Source: Actinomycetota bacterium
GTDB lineage: Bacteria; Actinomycetota; Aquicultoria; Aquicultorales; Aquicultoraceae
Direction: 5' to 3'
DNA: 64,000 nucleotides
NCBI GenBank assembly: GCA_018333515.1
Contig: JAGXSZ010000006.1
Location: 1-64,000 of the forward strand
Part shown: one piece after another, positions 9,876 to 18,397 of the stretch
Position numbering within the stretch: position 1 is the first letter of the stretch
Layout of the letters: the number at the start of each line of letters is the position of its first letter
Program-made: the position numbers and the translations under genes
The notes under the pieces: generated by a model
What the model was told of the DNA's origin: nothing
The model's input: only the letters and a program-made list of their open reading frames with translations
Database searches by the model: none

Positions 9876-11381
9876 CTAATCTTTCTCGGGACGCATGTGC
9901 GGAAAGCTTATGACCTCGCGAATCGAGTAATTATCGGTCAAGAGCATGACGAGCCGGTCGATACCTATGCCCATTCCGCCGGTAGGCGGCATGCCGTACT
10001 CCAGCGCCCGGACATAATCCTCGTCGACCTGTTTCGGCGCTTCCTCATCGCCGTATTCGAAGAGTTCGACTTGCGCCTCAAAACGCTCACGCTGGTCTAT
10101 GGGGTCGGTCAACTCGGAAAACGCCGTGCCGACCTCGAGGCCGATGACTATCAACTCGAATCGCTCGGTTACTTCGGGGTCATCCTGCTTCTTCTTGGCG
10201 AGCGGGCTGATTTCGGTCGGATAATCGATGATAAAGGTCGGCTGCCACAGTTTCGCCTCGACCAGCTTCTCAAAGAGTTCGTTGATAAGCTTTCCCTTAC
10301 CGTAATAGCTCTTGACCTCGATGCCGTGCTTTTTAGCAACCGAGCGCAAGTCGTCTATGTCCATATCGAAAGAGACCGTTTCTTCGCCATACCGCTCAAT
10401 AGATTCGACCATAGTCAGCCGGAGCCACTTTCCAGAGAGGTCGACCGGCTTGTCCTGGTAGTCGAATTGTAGTGTTCCGAGGGCTGCTTCCGCGGCATGC
10501 TTGATAAGGCCCTCACATAAATCCATCATATCTTCGTAGTCGGCATAGGCCTGGTAGACCTCGAGCATCGTGAACTCCGGGTTGTGCCGGACCGATATCC
10601 CCTCGTTGCGGAAATTGCGGTTGAGTTCGTAGACCCGCTCCATATCGCCGACGATAAGGCGCTTTAAGTACAGCTCCGGCGCGATTCGCATATATAGATC
10701 GATATCGAGCGCCTGGTGATGAGTGATGAACGGCTTGGCCGTCGCCCCGCCCGGTATCGGCTGGAGCATCGGCGTCTCGACCTCTATGAAATCCCTGCTA
10801 TCGAGCCACCGGCGCATCGCTTTGACGATTTTGGTCCTCGTGAGAAGCGTCTTTCTCGCTTGCTCGTTGATGATGAGGTCGACGTAGCGCCGGCGGTGCC
10901 TGGTCTCGACGTCTTTGAGTCCGTGCCATTTCTCGGGAAGCGGCCTCAGCGACTTCGTCAGCAGACTGAAGTCCCTAACGTCTATCGAGAGCTCACCCCG
11001 CCTCGTCTTAAAGACTATGCCGGTGACTCCGACGATGTCGCCGATGTCGTAATCGAGAAAAGCCTTGTACCTTTCTTCGCCGAGGGCGCCCATGGAAAGA
11101 AAGAGCTGTATGCCGGCGGTGCGGTCTTTCAAGACTATGAAACCGGCTTTCCCGTGGCGCCGAATAGCCATGATTCTGCCGGCTACGATAACCGTCTCCC
11201 CGGTCTGGTCCCCCGCTTCGATCGACTCGAATCGCTCGATTATTTCGGAGAGGATGTGCGTGCGGTCGAATTTAGACTTGAACGGATTATCGCCGGAAGC
11301 CCGCATAACATCGAGCTTCCGGCGTCTCTGCAGCATCAACTCATTAATATCTGAGGCTTGTTGTGTTGGCTCGTTATTCAT
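9876..11381 (-). CDS. lysS: Lysyl-tRNA synthetase, class II
   Basis: Charges tRNA(Lys). The 501 residues carry an N-terminal OB-fold anticodon-binding domain (about 60-165) and a class II catalytic core with motif 2 (FRNEGIS) and motif 3 (GGMGIGIDRLVMLL). It is 7 bp after greA, a pairing also common in Gram-positive bacteria, and shares the greA promoter. A hairpin terminator follows. Confidence 0.97.
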   Translation of the reverse strand: MNNEPTQQASDINELMLQRRRKLDVMRASGDNPFKSKFDRTHILSEIIERFESIEAGDQTGETVIVAGRIMAIRRHGKAGFIVLKDRTAGIQLFLSMGALGEERYKAFLDYDIGDIVGVTGIVFKTRRGELSIDVRDFSLLTKSLRPLPEKWHGLKDVETRHRRRYVDLIINEQARKTLLTRTKIVKAMRRWLDSRDFIEVETPMLQPIPGGATAKPFITHHQALDIDLYMRIAPELYLKRLIVGDMERVYELNRNFRNEGISVRHNPEFTMLEVYQAYADYEDMMDLCEGLIKHAAEAALGTLQFDYQDKPVDLSGKWLRLTMVESIERYGEETVSFDMDIDDLRSVAKKHGIEVKSYYGKGKLINELFEKLVEAKLWQPTFIIDYPTEISPLAKKKQDDPEVTERFELIVIGLEVGTAFSELTDPIDQRERFEAQVELFEYGDEEAPKQVDEDYVRALEYGMPPTGGMGIGIDRLVMLLTDNYSIREVISFPHMRPEKD

Positions 11382-11388
11382 GTGTCAT

Positions 11389-11883
11389 CTATTTCTTTGC
11401 GGCGTTCTTCTTGATTTCGACTACCTTATACTCGAGAAAGCCCTCCGGCACACGAACCTGGACGACCTCCCCCGCTTTCTTACCCATAATAGCGCGCCCG
11501 ACAGGAGATTCGTTCGATATCCTGTGATTCGTAGGGTCGGCTTCGAACGACCCGACTATCTGATACTCCTCCTCATCGCCCGACTCGACATCGAGCAGTA
11601 CAACGCGTGAACCGACGCCGACCTTTGTCGATTTGCTCTGGCCGTTCTCTTCAATGACCTTTGCCAACGCAAGCATATCGTTGATCTGGATAATCCTGCC
11701 TTCCAGAAAGGCCTGCTCGTTCTTTGCGTCGTCATACTCGGAGTTTTCACTCAAATCTCCGAACTCGATGGCTTCTTTGATACGCTGCGCTACTTCCTTG
11801 CGACGCTTAGTCTCTAAATGGCGCAACTCTTCGACTAATTTGCTGTAACCTTCTTTGGTGAGAATGACTTCTTTCTCTGACAA
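11389..11883 (-). CDS. greA: Transcription elongation factor GreA
   Basis: Rescues backtracked RNA polymerase by stimulating transcript cleavage. The 164 residues show the N-terminal coiled coil (about 8-80, ending in LSENSEYDDAKNEQ with its acidic tip) and the C-terminal FKBP-like domain. The start is TTG at 11883, fixed by AAAGGAG 8 nt upstream. It opens the greA-lysS operon under a consensus promoter. Confidence 0.96.
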   Translation of the reverse strand: MSEKEVILTKEGYSKLVEELRHLETKRRKEVAQRIKEAIEFGDLSENSEYDDAKNEQAFLEGRIIQINDMLALAKVIEENGQSKSTKVGVGSRVVLLDVESGDEEEYQIVGSFEADPTNHRISNESPVGRAIMGKKAGEVVQVRVPEGFLEYKVVEIKKNAAKK

Positions 11884-11952
11884 ACCGTTTCGCTCCTTTA
11901 CATCTTAGAGGCCTTTGGCAACGATGCCGACCTCACGCGAGACTAGCTAAGT

Positions 11953-11981
11953 ATTATATGGAAACGCCGTATAATTGTCAA
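11953..11981 (-). promoter_or_regulatory. Consensus sigma-70 promoter of greA-lysS
   Basis: TTGACA (11981-11976), 17-bp spacer and TATAAT (11958-11953): a perfect match to both hexamers and to the optimal spacing. The -10 box lies about 70 bp before the greA TTG. Confidence 0.92.
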
Positions 11982-12136
11982 AATATTTGTACCCGCGCAT
12001 GGTCGTAAAAGATATCGGCAATACGGAAAAGAGTATTAGCGGGTATCGCCTGAATCATCGTGCTTAAAAGCGGGTCCCGTGCTAAACTCGGCACGCTCAG
12101 GATATGCCGGAGAGTTTAGGTTGCGCTCACGTGATT

Positions 12137-13216
12137 CTATTGGGCTAGGGCCATCTCAAATCGTGCTTTTTCCTTGATCTTTTGGATATGGGCATCGGTA
12201 AGTTTTCGCTCAAAACTCCGCAACCCCGCCAACTTAAAGCCGTGCTTCTCGGCAAAACCGTTTATCTCGCGGATTTTATCGACGCTTATATCTTTACCGA
12301 GCGTATAGTTCTCATAGCGCCCCTCCAGGGAGAGAATCATGGTCTCGGCCATACACGCGAGCGCCAACCGCTTAGGAAGGCCGAAATTGAAATTGAACTC
12401 GACATGCCCGGGCACCTCGACCACGCCTCCGTCGATTACCAAAACATCGGGTCTCGCCCTGACGACCAGCTCGGCAACGTCGCGCGGTCTAGCCACATCG
12501 CAGACGACGGCTCCCGCTTTTATAATCTCAGGCTTGATTATCGCATCCGCTGCTCCCGTTACGGTGATGATAATATCCGCCGAGCTTATCGCCGTGAGCG
12601 ATGTGCTCACCTCGAGCGAACCGACCTTGCCCGCAAGCCGCGCGGCGAGTTTGTCGAGTCGCCTCTCATCCCGCCCGATAAGCGTCAAGCCGCCGACCTG
12701 CCCGGCGAGTATCTCCGCGCATGCGCTCCCTATCGAGCCCGTCGCTCCGACAACCGCCAGCCGAGACACGGCCAAATCTATCTCCATTTTCCGCGCCGCC
12801 TCGAGCGTGCCTTCGATAGCCGTCGCTATCGTGTAGGTGTTACCCGTCGTAATGGGAACCTTCGAGATTTTCGCCACTTCTCTACCGCCATCACCGGGGA
12901 TTGCGGTAAACGCGCCGAGCCCGACGATTTTCGCCCCCTCTTTTCTCCCGACTTCGCAGGCTTTGGCTATCTTTTCGACGACATACTCTTGTTCCAGGTC
13001 GAAGAATTGGTTGGGCAAGAACGGGACGACTATGAACCAGCCGGCGGCAAGCTTGCCGGTTTGCGATTTTATGCCGGTAATCTCCGAAATCACAAACGGT
13101 TTGCGCCTTTTGAGGACGCTCCCGATTACGCGCGGCGAAATCTTCTTGGCTATCTTATATTTTTTTGCCACGTCTTCGATGTCCATCGGATGTATTAAAA
13201 AACCAAAAGTCTCCAT
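12137..13216 (-). CDS. Acyl-ACP reductase-like (AAR family) NAD(P)-dependent protein
   Basis: A 359-residue protein (start at the second in-frame Met, 13216, after GGGAG; an upstream ATG at 13243 lacks an SD). It resembles cyanobacterial long-chain acyl-ACP reductase along its whole length: the N-terminal FGFLIHPMD, GLGAFTAI, TTGNTYT, Rossmann motif VVGATGSIGSA (about 155-165), DGGVVEVPG, and the segment RLALACMAETMILSLEG whose cysteine (C288) lines up with the acyl-thioester cysteine of AAR. Automated pipelines often call it shikimate/quinate dehydrogenase. I infer reduction of an acyl thioester to aldehyde. It is third in an operon with two partners; no aldehyde-deformylating oxygenase is nearby. 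Confidence 0.85.
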   Translation of the reverse strand: METFGFLIHPMDIEDVAKKYKIAKKISPRVIGSVLKRRKPFVISEITGIKSQTGKLAAGWFIVVPFLPNQFFDLEQEYVVEKIAKACEVGRKEGAKIVGLGAFTAIPGDGGREVAKISKVPITTGNTYTIATAIEGTLEAARKMEIDLAVSRLAVVGATGSIGSACAEILAGQVGGLTLIGRDERRLDKLAARLAGKVGSLEVSTSLTAISSADIIITVTGAADAIIKPEIIKAGAVVCDVARPRDVAELVVRARPDVLVIDGGVVEVPGHVEFNFNFGLPKRLALACMAETMILSLEGRYENYTLGKDISVDKIREINGFAEKHGFKLAGLRSFERKLTDAHIQKIKEKARFEMALAQ

Positions 13217-13274
13217 CTCTTCTCCCTGCGCCAAACAAATCATTAGTTCTTCATCGACTATGCTGTCTATGCTG

Positions 13275-14180
13275 TCAGTTCAGTCGTTCGATTCTCGGTT
13301 TGAAATCGAGCCTCTTAAGAAGCTCTAAATAATCCTGTGCTTCGACCTCTTCCCACTCTTTACCCAAAAGCGCCAAGAAGGCCGCCTCCAGCACATTCGT
13401 CCCGAACGAGCGGCCCTCAAAGACCGGCGTGGTCGTAATTAGCAGCTCGACTCCGCGCCGCTTCAAGTCCGCGACATCGTCCGCGGTGGTCGTGTTGGTC
13501 AATATCCATTTACCCTTAAGATTCGCGGGCATATATTTTCTTATAAACAAATAGTCGCCGGCTATGATATCCGCTTCCTCGTAAAAGCGCGCATACTTCT
13601 CGTTCGACTCCTGCTCTTGCTTGCTTCCCGTCGGATACAACAACTTAAAGGGCATTCTGGTGACGATCGGCAATACTATCTTTGCGATTCTCGTAAAATT
13701 GTCCATCGTCCGGATAGGAAGCGGTATGTTCAGGCCGAATATCAAATCGCCGAATATCATCCTCGAACCCTGTAGGTCGATTGCTTGGGCCATCCCAAAA
13801 CGGTCGACCGCGCTGACCATCAAGACCGTCTTATCGGAAAAAGACAGCCCGGCGTCCTCGACCAGATAACGGACCGTCTCGCGCTCCAAAGTGTCTTTAA
13901 GCCCACTTCCGTCGACGACCGGAGTCTCCTTGACGACATTCTTGAGTTTTTGCGCATCGCGTATGGCATAACGCCGGCCATCGGCAACGAGGTACAAATC
14001 GATGCCGCCGAGGCCTATCGCATCGACCTTGCCGTCGAGTTCACGCAGAACCTCCATGGTCTTTTTCATGTCCCCATCGGTCCCGAGGCGCTCGATTGTC
14101 ATTCGTTCACCAAGAAGCTCTAGTTCAACTCTATGGTTTCTTTTTGAAGACCCCAAACTTGCGCTTACGACTCGTTTCAA
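13275..14180 (-). CDS. Uncharacterised protein of the 'quinate 5-dehydrogenase' label family
   Basis: A 301-residue soluble protein. I recall close relatives in Clostridia annotated as quinate 5-dehydrogenase, without biochemical support known to me. Visible features are MKRVVSASLGSSKRNHRV at the start, GLGGIDLYL, a DGSGLKDTLER loop, a Rossmann-like stretch (KTVLMVSAVDRFGMAQA) and ITTTPVFEGRSFGTNVLEA near the C-terminus. The start is TTG at 14180 with GGGAGGGGG 7 nt upstream, inside the last 50 nt of the regulator gene, so it is translationally coupled. It always seems to travel with the acyl-ACP reductase-like gene, suggesting a joint pathway; its own reaction is unknown. Confidence 0.8.
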   Translation of the reverse strand: MKRVVSASLGSSKRNHRVELELLGERMTIERLGTDGDMKKTMEVLRELDGKVDAIGLGGIDLYLVADGRRYAIRDAQKLKNVVKETPVVDGSGLKDTLERETVRYLVEDAGLSFSDKTVLMVSAVDRFGMAQAIDLQGSRMIFGDLIFGLNIPLPIRTMDNFTRIAKIVLPIVTRMPFKLLYPTGSKQEQESNEKYARFYEEADIIAGDYLFIRKYMPANLKGKWILTNTTTADDVADLKRRGVELLITTTPVFEGRSFGTNVLEAAFLALLGKEWEEVEAQDYLELLKRLDFKPRIERLN

Positions 14181-14718
14181 GGCTCGGCCCCCTCCCGTCG
14201 GTAATGCTTTCCAGCAGATCGCATAAGACCTCGGGCTTTACCTTCTTATCTTTTTTGATGGGAGAGTTCCCCAGCGGGACGCCGATTACCTCGCGGTCGA
14301 GGATTTTTTCGAGCATAGCGATGCGCTTATCCGACGCCAGAAAGACGACCACATCGAAATCTTTGAGACTCGCCAAGAGTTCGAGGAGTTCATTGAATAT
14401 CTCCGCGCCGCTCCGCCTCAGCACATAGTCCTTGCGCTCTTTTTCGCTCAAGAAATAGACGAGGTCGACCGCGAACTTCCCCGCGACCGACTCCAGCTCT
14501 TCTTTATTGGCTAAAGGAAAGCCGATGACGGCGATACGGTTTCCCCGCCGAACTTCCCCCAAGCCTTCGAGATGCGATACGAAGGCCCTCTCGACACCGA
14601 GCGAGAACGCGACCTCCTGCTGGGTCGCCCCGACGGCACGGCGATTTAGGATCTCGCCGATGATATTTGAAAGCCTGTCGCGGTCGACTATTTTATCGCC
14701 GATTCTGAGCAGCTTCAT
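14131..14718 (-). CDS. Helix-turn-helix regulator of the acyl-reductase-like operon
   Basis: A 195-residue protein starting at ATG 14718 (AAGGGG SD; an in-frame upstream start at 14748 would lie in the operator). Residues about 15-60 form a helix-turn-helix region (RAVGATQQEVAFSLGVERAFVSHLE) like XRE-type repressors. The rest, with VDLVYFLSEKER and FDVVVFLASDKRIAMLE, looks like an alpha/beta sensor domain but I cannot name it. It is first in the operon and its promoter region carries two palindromes, so autoregulation is likely. Confidence 0.8.
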   Translation of the reverse strand: MKLLRIGDKIVDRDRLSNIIGEILNRRAVGATQQEVAFSLGVERAFVSHLEGLGEVRRGNRIAVIGFPLANKEELESVAGKFAVDLVYFLSEKERKDYVLRRSGAEIFNELLELLASLKDFDVVVFLASDKRIAMLEKILDREVIGVPLGNSPIKKDKKVKPEVLCDLLESITDGRGPSLETSRKRKFGVFKKKP

Positions 14719-14726
14719 CGTTCCCC

Positions 14727-14748
14727 TTGTGCACAATTTTGTGTACAA
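14727..14748 (-). promoter_or_regulatory. Tandem palindromic operator
   Basis: TTGTGCACAA (14727-14736, a perfect palindrome) and TTGTGTACAA (14739-14748, TTGT/ACAA half-sites) sit 12 bp centre to centre, directly upstream of and touching the SD of the HTH regulator gene. Binding here would block initiation of the three-gene operon. The identity of the binder (probably the adjacent regulator) is inference. Confidence 0.7.
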
Positions 14749-14790
14749 TTTCTTCTATAGTTTAAACCAACGCTCGCGGGAGTTCAACTA

Positions 14791-15969
14791 TCACTCGCTC
14801 GTGCTTTGCGGAAGCTCGCCGAGCTTAAGCGAGAGCGATTCCTTTTTGCCCCCCCTGTAAATCTCGAGTTCGATAGTCTCGCCTACCTTGTTGTCCCGGA
14901 CGATGCCGACCAACTCATCCATGGTCGCGATCGTCACACCATCGATCTTTGTCACGACATCGCCGCCGATTATTATCTCACCCTGGCTGGTAATAAGGCG
15001 CTTGTCGCCGCCTTTTATCCCGGCGACCGCCGCGGGGCTTCCCTGGAAGACCCGTACTATCAGAACCCCCCGGTCCACGGGTAGCTTCATGAGGTCGGCG
15101 AACTCTTTGTTGATCTCGATACCGCTTATGCCCACCCACGGATGGCTCGCTCTCCCTTCATCTTCGAGCTGCGCGGTGATGTCCCTGACCGTGTTGCTGG
15201 GCACCGCAAACGCGACACCGGCGAAATCGCCCGAGCGCGCGGCAATCTGCGAATTGACGCCGATTACCTTTCCGGTCGCGTCTATCAGCGGCCCGCCGCT
15301 GTTGCCCGGGTTGACCGCCGCATCGGTCTGGACGACATTGCGGATTTTAAACTGCCCGTTCGGCGAGTCGATGGTCCGGTTGAGGGCGCTGATAATCCCT
15401 TCGGTCATCGTCCCCTCAAGCCCGAACGGTGAGCCGATGGCATATACCGAATCGCCGACTTTCAGCTTCGAGCTGTCGCCAAGCTCGAGGACTTCCAACT
15501 CGCGCTTACCCGGGTCTATCTTAAGAAGCGCGAGGTCCGTGTTGATGTCGGTGCCTAAAAGTTTAGCTTCGACCTCGGACTTGTCACTTAAGACCACGGT
15601 AATTCGGCTCGCCTTCACGTTCGAGCCTTCGACGACATGGGCGTTGGTGACGATGAGGCCTGTGCCGTCGATAATAAAGCCGGAACCTTCGGCTACCTGC
15701 GTCTCGACAATCGGAAAGCCGAAGAAGTCGGTTCGCGCTCCCGTAAAGGCAGACCTTACATGGACGACACCGTTGTTGAATCGCTCGTACACCTCAGCCG
15801 GCGATAAGGCCCGCTGAGACGTTTTAGCCCCGGAGTCGGGCGCGGTCGTAGTGGTCGTCGCCCCGGTAACCGCAGCGTCCCGTTGCGGGACAACGTAAGT
15901 GATACCCCCAAAGACCAGCGCGCCGCCGACAATAGCTGCGACAAGGCTCGTAATGGCTGTTTTCCACAT
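14791..15969 (-). CDS. HtrA/DegP-like membrane-anchored serine protease
   Basis: Envelope quality-control protease of family S1C. The 392 residues have an N-terminal membrane anchor (about 7-27), a Thr-rich linker (about 36-50), a trypsin-like domain with H111 (TNAHVV), D145 (TDLALL) and S224 (GNSGGP), and one C-terminal PDZ domain (about 275-385). The topology predicts an extracytoplasmic protease domain. It lies between coaX and the acyl-reductase-like operon and ends 42 bp before that operon's operator. Confidence 0.95.
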   Translation of the reverse strand: MWKTAITSLVAAIVGGALVFGGITYVVPQRDAAVTGATTTTTAPDSGAKTSQRALSPAEVYERFNNGVVHVRSAFTGARTDFFGFPIVETQVAEGSGFIIDGTGLIVTNAHVVEGSNVKASRITVVLSDKSEVEAKLLGTDINTDLALLKIDPGKRELEVLELGDSSKLKVGDSVYAIGSPFGLEGTMTEGIISALNRTIDSPNGQFKIRNVVQTDAAVNPGNSGGPLIDATGKVIGVNSQIAARSGDFAGVAFAVPSNTVRDITAQLEDEGRASHPWVGISGIEINKEFADLMKLPVDRGVLIVRVFQGSPAAVAGIKGGDKRLITSQGEIIIGGDVVTKIDGVTIATMDELVGIVRDNKVGETIELEIYRGGKKESLSLKLGELPQSTSE

Positions 15970-16133
15970 ATGTGTCTTCCTTCCCTGACATAAATAGACT
16001 TGAGCCGGTGCTAAGAAGTAATGGTTTGTGGGCTTGGTTCGTTCGTTATCGATAAAGACTTCGATTTCCGTGTATTATGATTTGCGAGATAGCCGCGGGT
16101 CGCTGAATCCGCGTGTCGAAGCGGAACTCTGTC

Positions 16134-16922
16134 CTAGCCTGGGATTTCCTTGTTGCGCTCATAGATGCGCTGAAGGCCGGTGAGCGTCAGCAACGTGTCG
16201 ATTGCGGTAATACGTTTACACTCGGGCGCCATGAGCGCGGCCAGGCCGCCGGTCGCTACGACATGCTCGACCTTGCCCATCTCGTCTTCGAAGCGCTCCA
16301 CGACACGGTCGACAAGGCCGCCGGTTCCTATCATCACCCCGGCCTGGATGCTCTTTCTGGTGTTCGTGCCGATTGCGCAAGTCGGATGGATCAGGTCGAC
16401 CTTGGATAGTCTCGCCGCCCTGCCAAACAAGGCCTCGGCCGAGACTTCTACCCCGGGCGCGATAGCCCCGCCGAGATACTCGCCGCTCTTGCTTATCGCG
16501 TCGAAGGTCGTGGCTGTCCCGAAATCGACTACGATAAGCGGGCTGCCATAGATCTCTACTCCCGCGACGGCGTTGGCGATACGGTCGGCCCCCATCTCAA
16601 AGGGGTCGTCATATAGTATGGGTATGCCTGTTTTCGTCTCCGAATCGACAAAGAGCGGCTCCATATTGAGGATGCCGGTCGACATCTCGCGCAACGCACC
16701 GGTCACCGAGGGAACGACCGACGAGACAACTACCCCCGTAATGTCCTTGAACGTAAAGCCGGCCAACTTAAAGAGATCCGAGATCGAGACCGCGAACTCA
16801 TCCGAGGTCGTATCGCGCCTCGTGGAGACGCGCCAACCGCCCACCAATTCCCTCTTCTTGAAGAGACCTAGAACCGTTTGCGTATTTCCAACATCAATCG
16901 TTAGTAACAAGCGTTGAGGCAA
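16134..16922 (-). CDS. coaX: Type III pantothenate kinase
   Basis: Phosphorylates pantothenate, the first step of coenzyme A synthesis. The 262 residues show the ASKHA phosphate-binding loop IDVGNTQTVLGLF (D10), the GADRIANAVA motif, and VDFGTATTFDAI. The family is potassium-dependent and insensitive to CoA feedback. The start is TTG at 16922 with AAAGGGGG about 10 nt upstream. An extended -10 promoter lies in the gap before it. Confidence 0.95.
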   Translation of the reverse strand: MPQRLLLTIDVGNTQTVLGLFKKRELVGGWRVSTRRDTTSDEFAVSISDLFKLAGFTFKDITGVVVSSVVPSVTGALREMSTGILNMEPLFVDSETKTGIPILYDDPFEMGADRIANAVAGVEIYGSPLIVVDFGTATTFDAISKSGEYLGGAIAPGVEVSAEALFGRAARLSKVDLIHPTCAIGTNTRKSIQAGVMIGTGGLVDRVVERFEDEMGKVEHVVATGGLAALMAPECKRITAIDTLLTLTGLQRIYERNKEIPG

Positions 16923-16967
16923 TTACCGAGAACCCCCTTTATTTAAGGAAAAAATATAAACACCAAC

Positions 16968-16976
16968 ATTATAGCA
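16968..16976 (-). promoter_or_regulatory. Extended -10 promoter for coaX
   Basis: TGC-TATAAT on the minus strand (16976-16968), an extended -10 element without a recognisable -35, about 45 bp before the coaX start. Confidence 0.5.
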
Positions 16977-17032
16977 GGAAGCCTGCGAGAGGTTTATATA
17001 TAAAAAATAGATTTGCTTCTAAATCGATTACC

Positions 17033-17644
17033 CTACAAGCCTATCCATGTTGTAACATCCGGATTGCGAGGTACGGCGGCGGGTTCCGCCTCCGGATATC
17101 CCATCGGCAGGACGGCCACAAGCTCGAAATCTTTTAGTCCCAAGTGGACCATGATTTCGGACTCTATCCAAAGCGTCGATGTCAGGCAAACCGAACCAAG
17201 CCCCAGCGACCAGGCCGTAAGCTGCATGTTCTGGATAGCGGCGCCACATGCCAGCAAATCGATTCGGTGCGCGTAATCGCTCCTCCTCTTGCCCATATAG
17301 ACAATGACTACGACGGGGGCTCCGCCCAGGTCTTGCGCGAACTTCGTTATCGATTCCTCGCTAATATATTGCGCCTCTCCCGGGTAAAGGGCGAGAATGT
17401 CCGCCAGATAGGCCGGGAATTTCCTCAAGATTTTGACGAGTTCATCTCGTTTTTCGCCGGCTACGACCATAAAGCGCCACGGCTGACTATTGAGAGGCGA
17501 GGGGGCCGCGGTGCCCGCCTCTATGACCTTCTCCAACATCTCCCTGGTTGCCGGCTTCGGCTGGAACTTACGGACGGTTCTTCTGGCGAATATAGCGTCT
17601 TCGAGACTGAGCGCATCTTCTCTTGCTTCTTTATCTATTCTCAT
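17033..17644 (-). CDS. Nitroreductase-family flavoprotein
   Basis: A 203-residue FMN-dependent oxidoreductase of the nitroreductase fold. The FMN-phosphate motif FARRTVRKFQPKPA (about residues 19-32) and APSPLNSQPWRFMVV (about 47-61) are typical, and the C-terminal LPMGYPE segment fits too. Substrate cannot be told. ATG start at 17644 with AAGGGG upstream. It stands alone between bioY and coaX, with AT-rich sequence in front. Confidence 0.9.
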   Translation of the reverse strand: MRIDKEAREDALSLEDAIFARRTVRKFQPKPATREMLEKVIEAGTAAPSPLNSQPWRFMVVAGEKRDELVKILRKFPAYLADILALYPGEAQYISEESITKFAQDLGGAPVVVIVYMGKRRSDYAHRIDLLACGAAIQNMQLTAWSLGLGSVCLTSTLWIESEIMVHLGLKDFELVAVLPMGYPEAEPAAVPRNPDVTTWIGL

Positions 17645-17779
17645 AAGCCGCCCCTTTTAGATAATCCCGAATAATCTCGAAATATACTAGGTATTAATTC
17701 GAATATAATATATCTAATCGAAAAAGTCATTATCTAGCGAATCCATAAGAGTTGATCGGCCCGGGGCTTGGTGGTGATG

Positions 17780-18316
17780 TTAGCGGTGGGTCGACTTACC
17801 GTCCGCGAGGCCGACCTTCCTCGCTACAGCCGTCGCGGCGACCGCTTTAATAACGTCAAAGATTATAAACGGCGCGGCGCCGGCGAGAGCCGCCTGCGTA
17901 AGCGACATTCCGGTCACGAGAGCTAGCTGGGCGACACCGGGAACGTAAATGGCAACGATGCCCGCGCCCATCGCAACGGCCGGCCGCCATATGGAGCTTT
18001 CCCCTCGCGAGCCCAAGCCTATAGCGCCGACTACGATAGCCGCCAGGATGAAGCCGAACAAATACCCCCCTCTCGGTCCGACAAGCACACCGATTCCCGC
18101 CGTCCCGCCGGCAAAGACCGGCAAGCCGACGATACCAAGAAGGATATAGACGACCATGCTGAGCGCGCCGTATACCGGTCCGAGCACTAAGCCCGCGAGC
18201 AGCACGAAAAAGACTTGAAGGGTGACGGGGACGGATCCGATAGGGATTGCGACTATGGCCGTCGCGGCGGTAAGCGCCGCGATAAGCGCGGCTTTCGCCA
18301 TGAGAGAGACGTTCAA
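17780..18316 (-). CDS. bioY: Biotin transporter substrate-binding subunit BioY
   Basis: ECF-type S component that captures biotin at the membrane. The 178 residues form about six hydrophobic helices, with the BioY signatures VPVTLQVFFVLLAGLVLGP and GGTAGIGVLVGPRGGYL. The start is TTG at 18316 with AAGGAG 9 nt upstream; an internal ATG at 18301 is an alternative. It follows birA by 81 bp and has a BirA operator in its leader. No EcfA or EcfT gene is nearby, so it either works alone or uses shared ECF subunits. Confidence 0.95.
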   Translation of the reverse strand: MNVSLMAKAALIAALTAATAIVAIPIGSVPVTLQVFFVLLAGLVLGPVYGALSMVVYILLGIVGLPVFAGGTAGIGVLVGPRGGYLFGFILAAIVVGAIGLGSRGESSIWRPAVAMGAGIVAIYVPGVAQLALVTGMSLTQAALAGAAPFIIFDVIKAVAATAVARKVGLADGKSTHR

Positions 18317-18331
18317 ATAACTCAGCTCCTT

Positions 18332-18365
18332 ATTGTAAACCTTCTACATTATCCAGGTTTACAAT
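18332..18365 (-). promoter_or_regulatory. BirA operator in front of bioY
   Basis: ATTGTAAACC and GGTTTACAAT form a perfect 10-bp inverted repeat with a 14-bp spacer (18332-18341 and 18356-18365). This matches the known BirA box pattern (TTGTTAACC, N14-16, GGTTAACAA) and lies 16 bp before the bioY start, with the birA gene just upstream. Confidence 0.9.
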
Positions 18366-18397
18366 TATATTAAGAACCGAGTCCGCGGTCAAGTATC

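Noticed and set aside
12137-13216. True shikimate 5-dehydrogenase
   Set aside because: The motif order and C-terminal cysteine segment follow acyl-ACP reductase, it is about 80 residues longer than AroE, and no shikimate-pathway gene is near.
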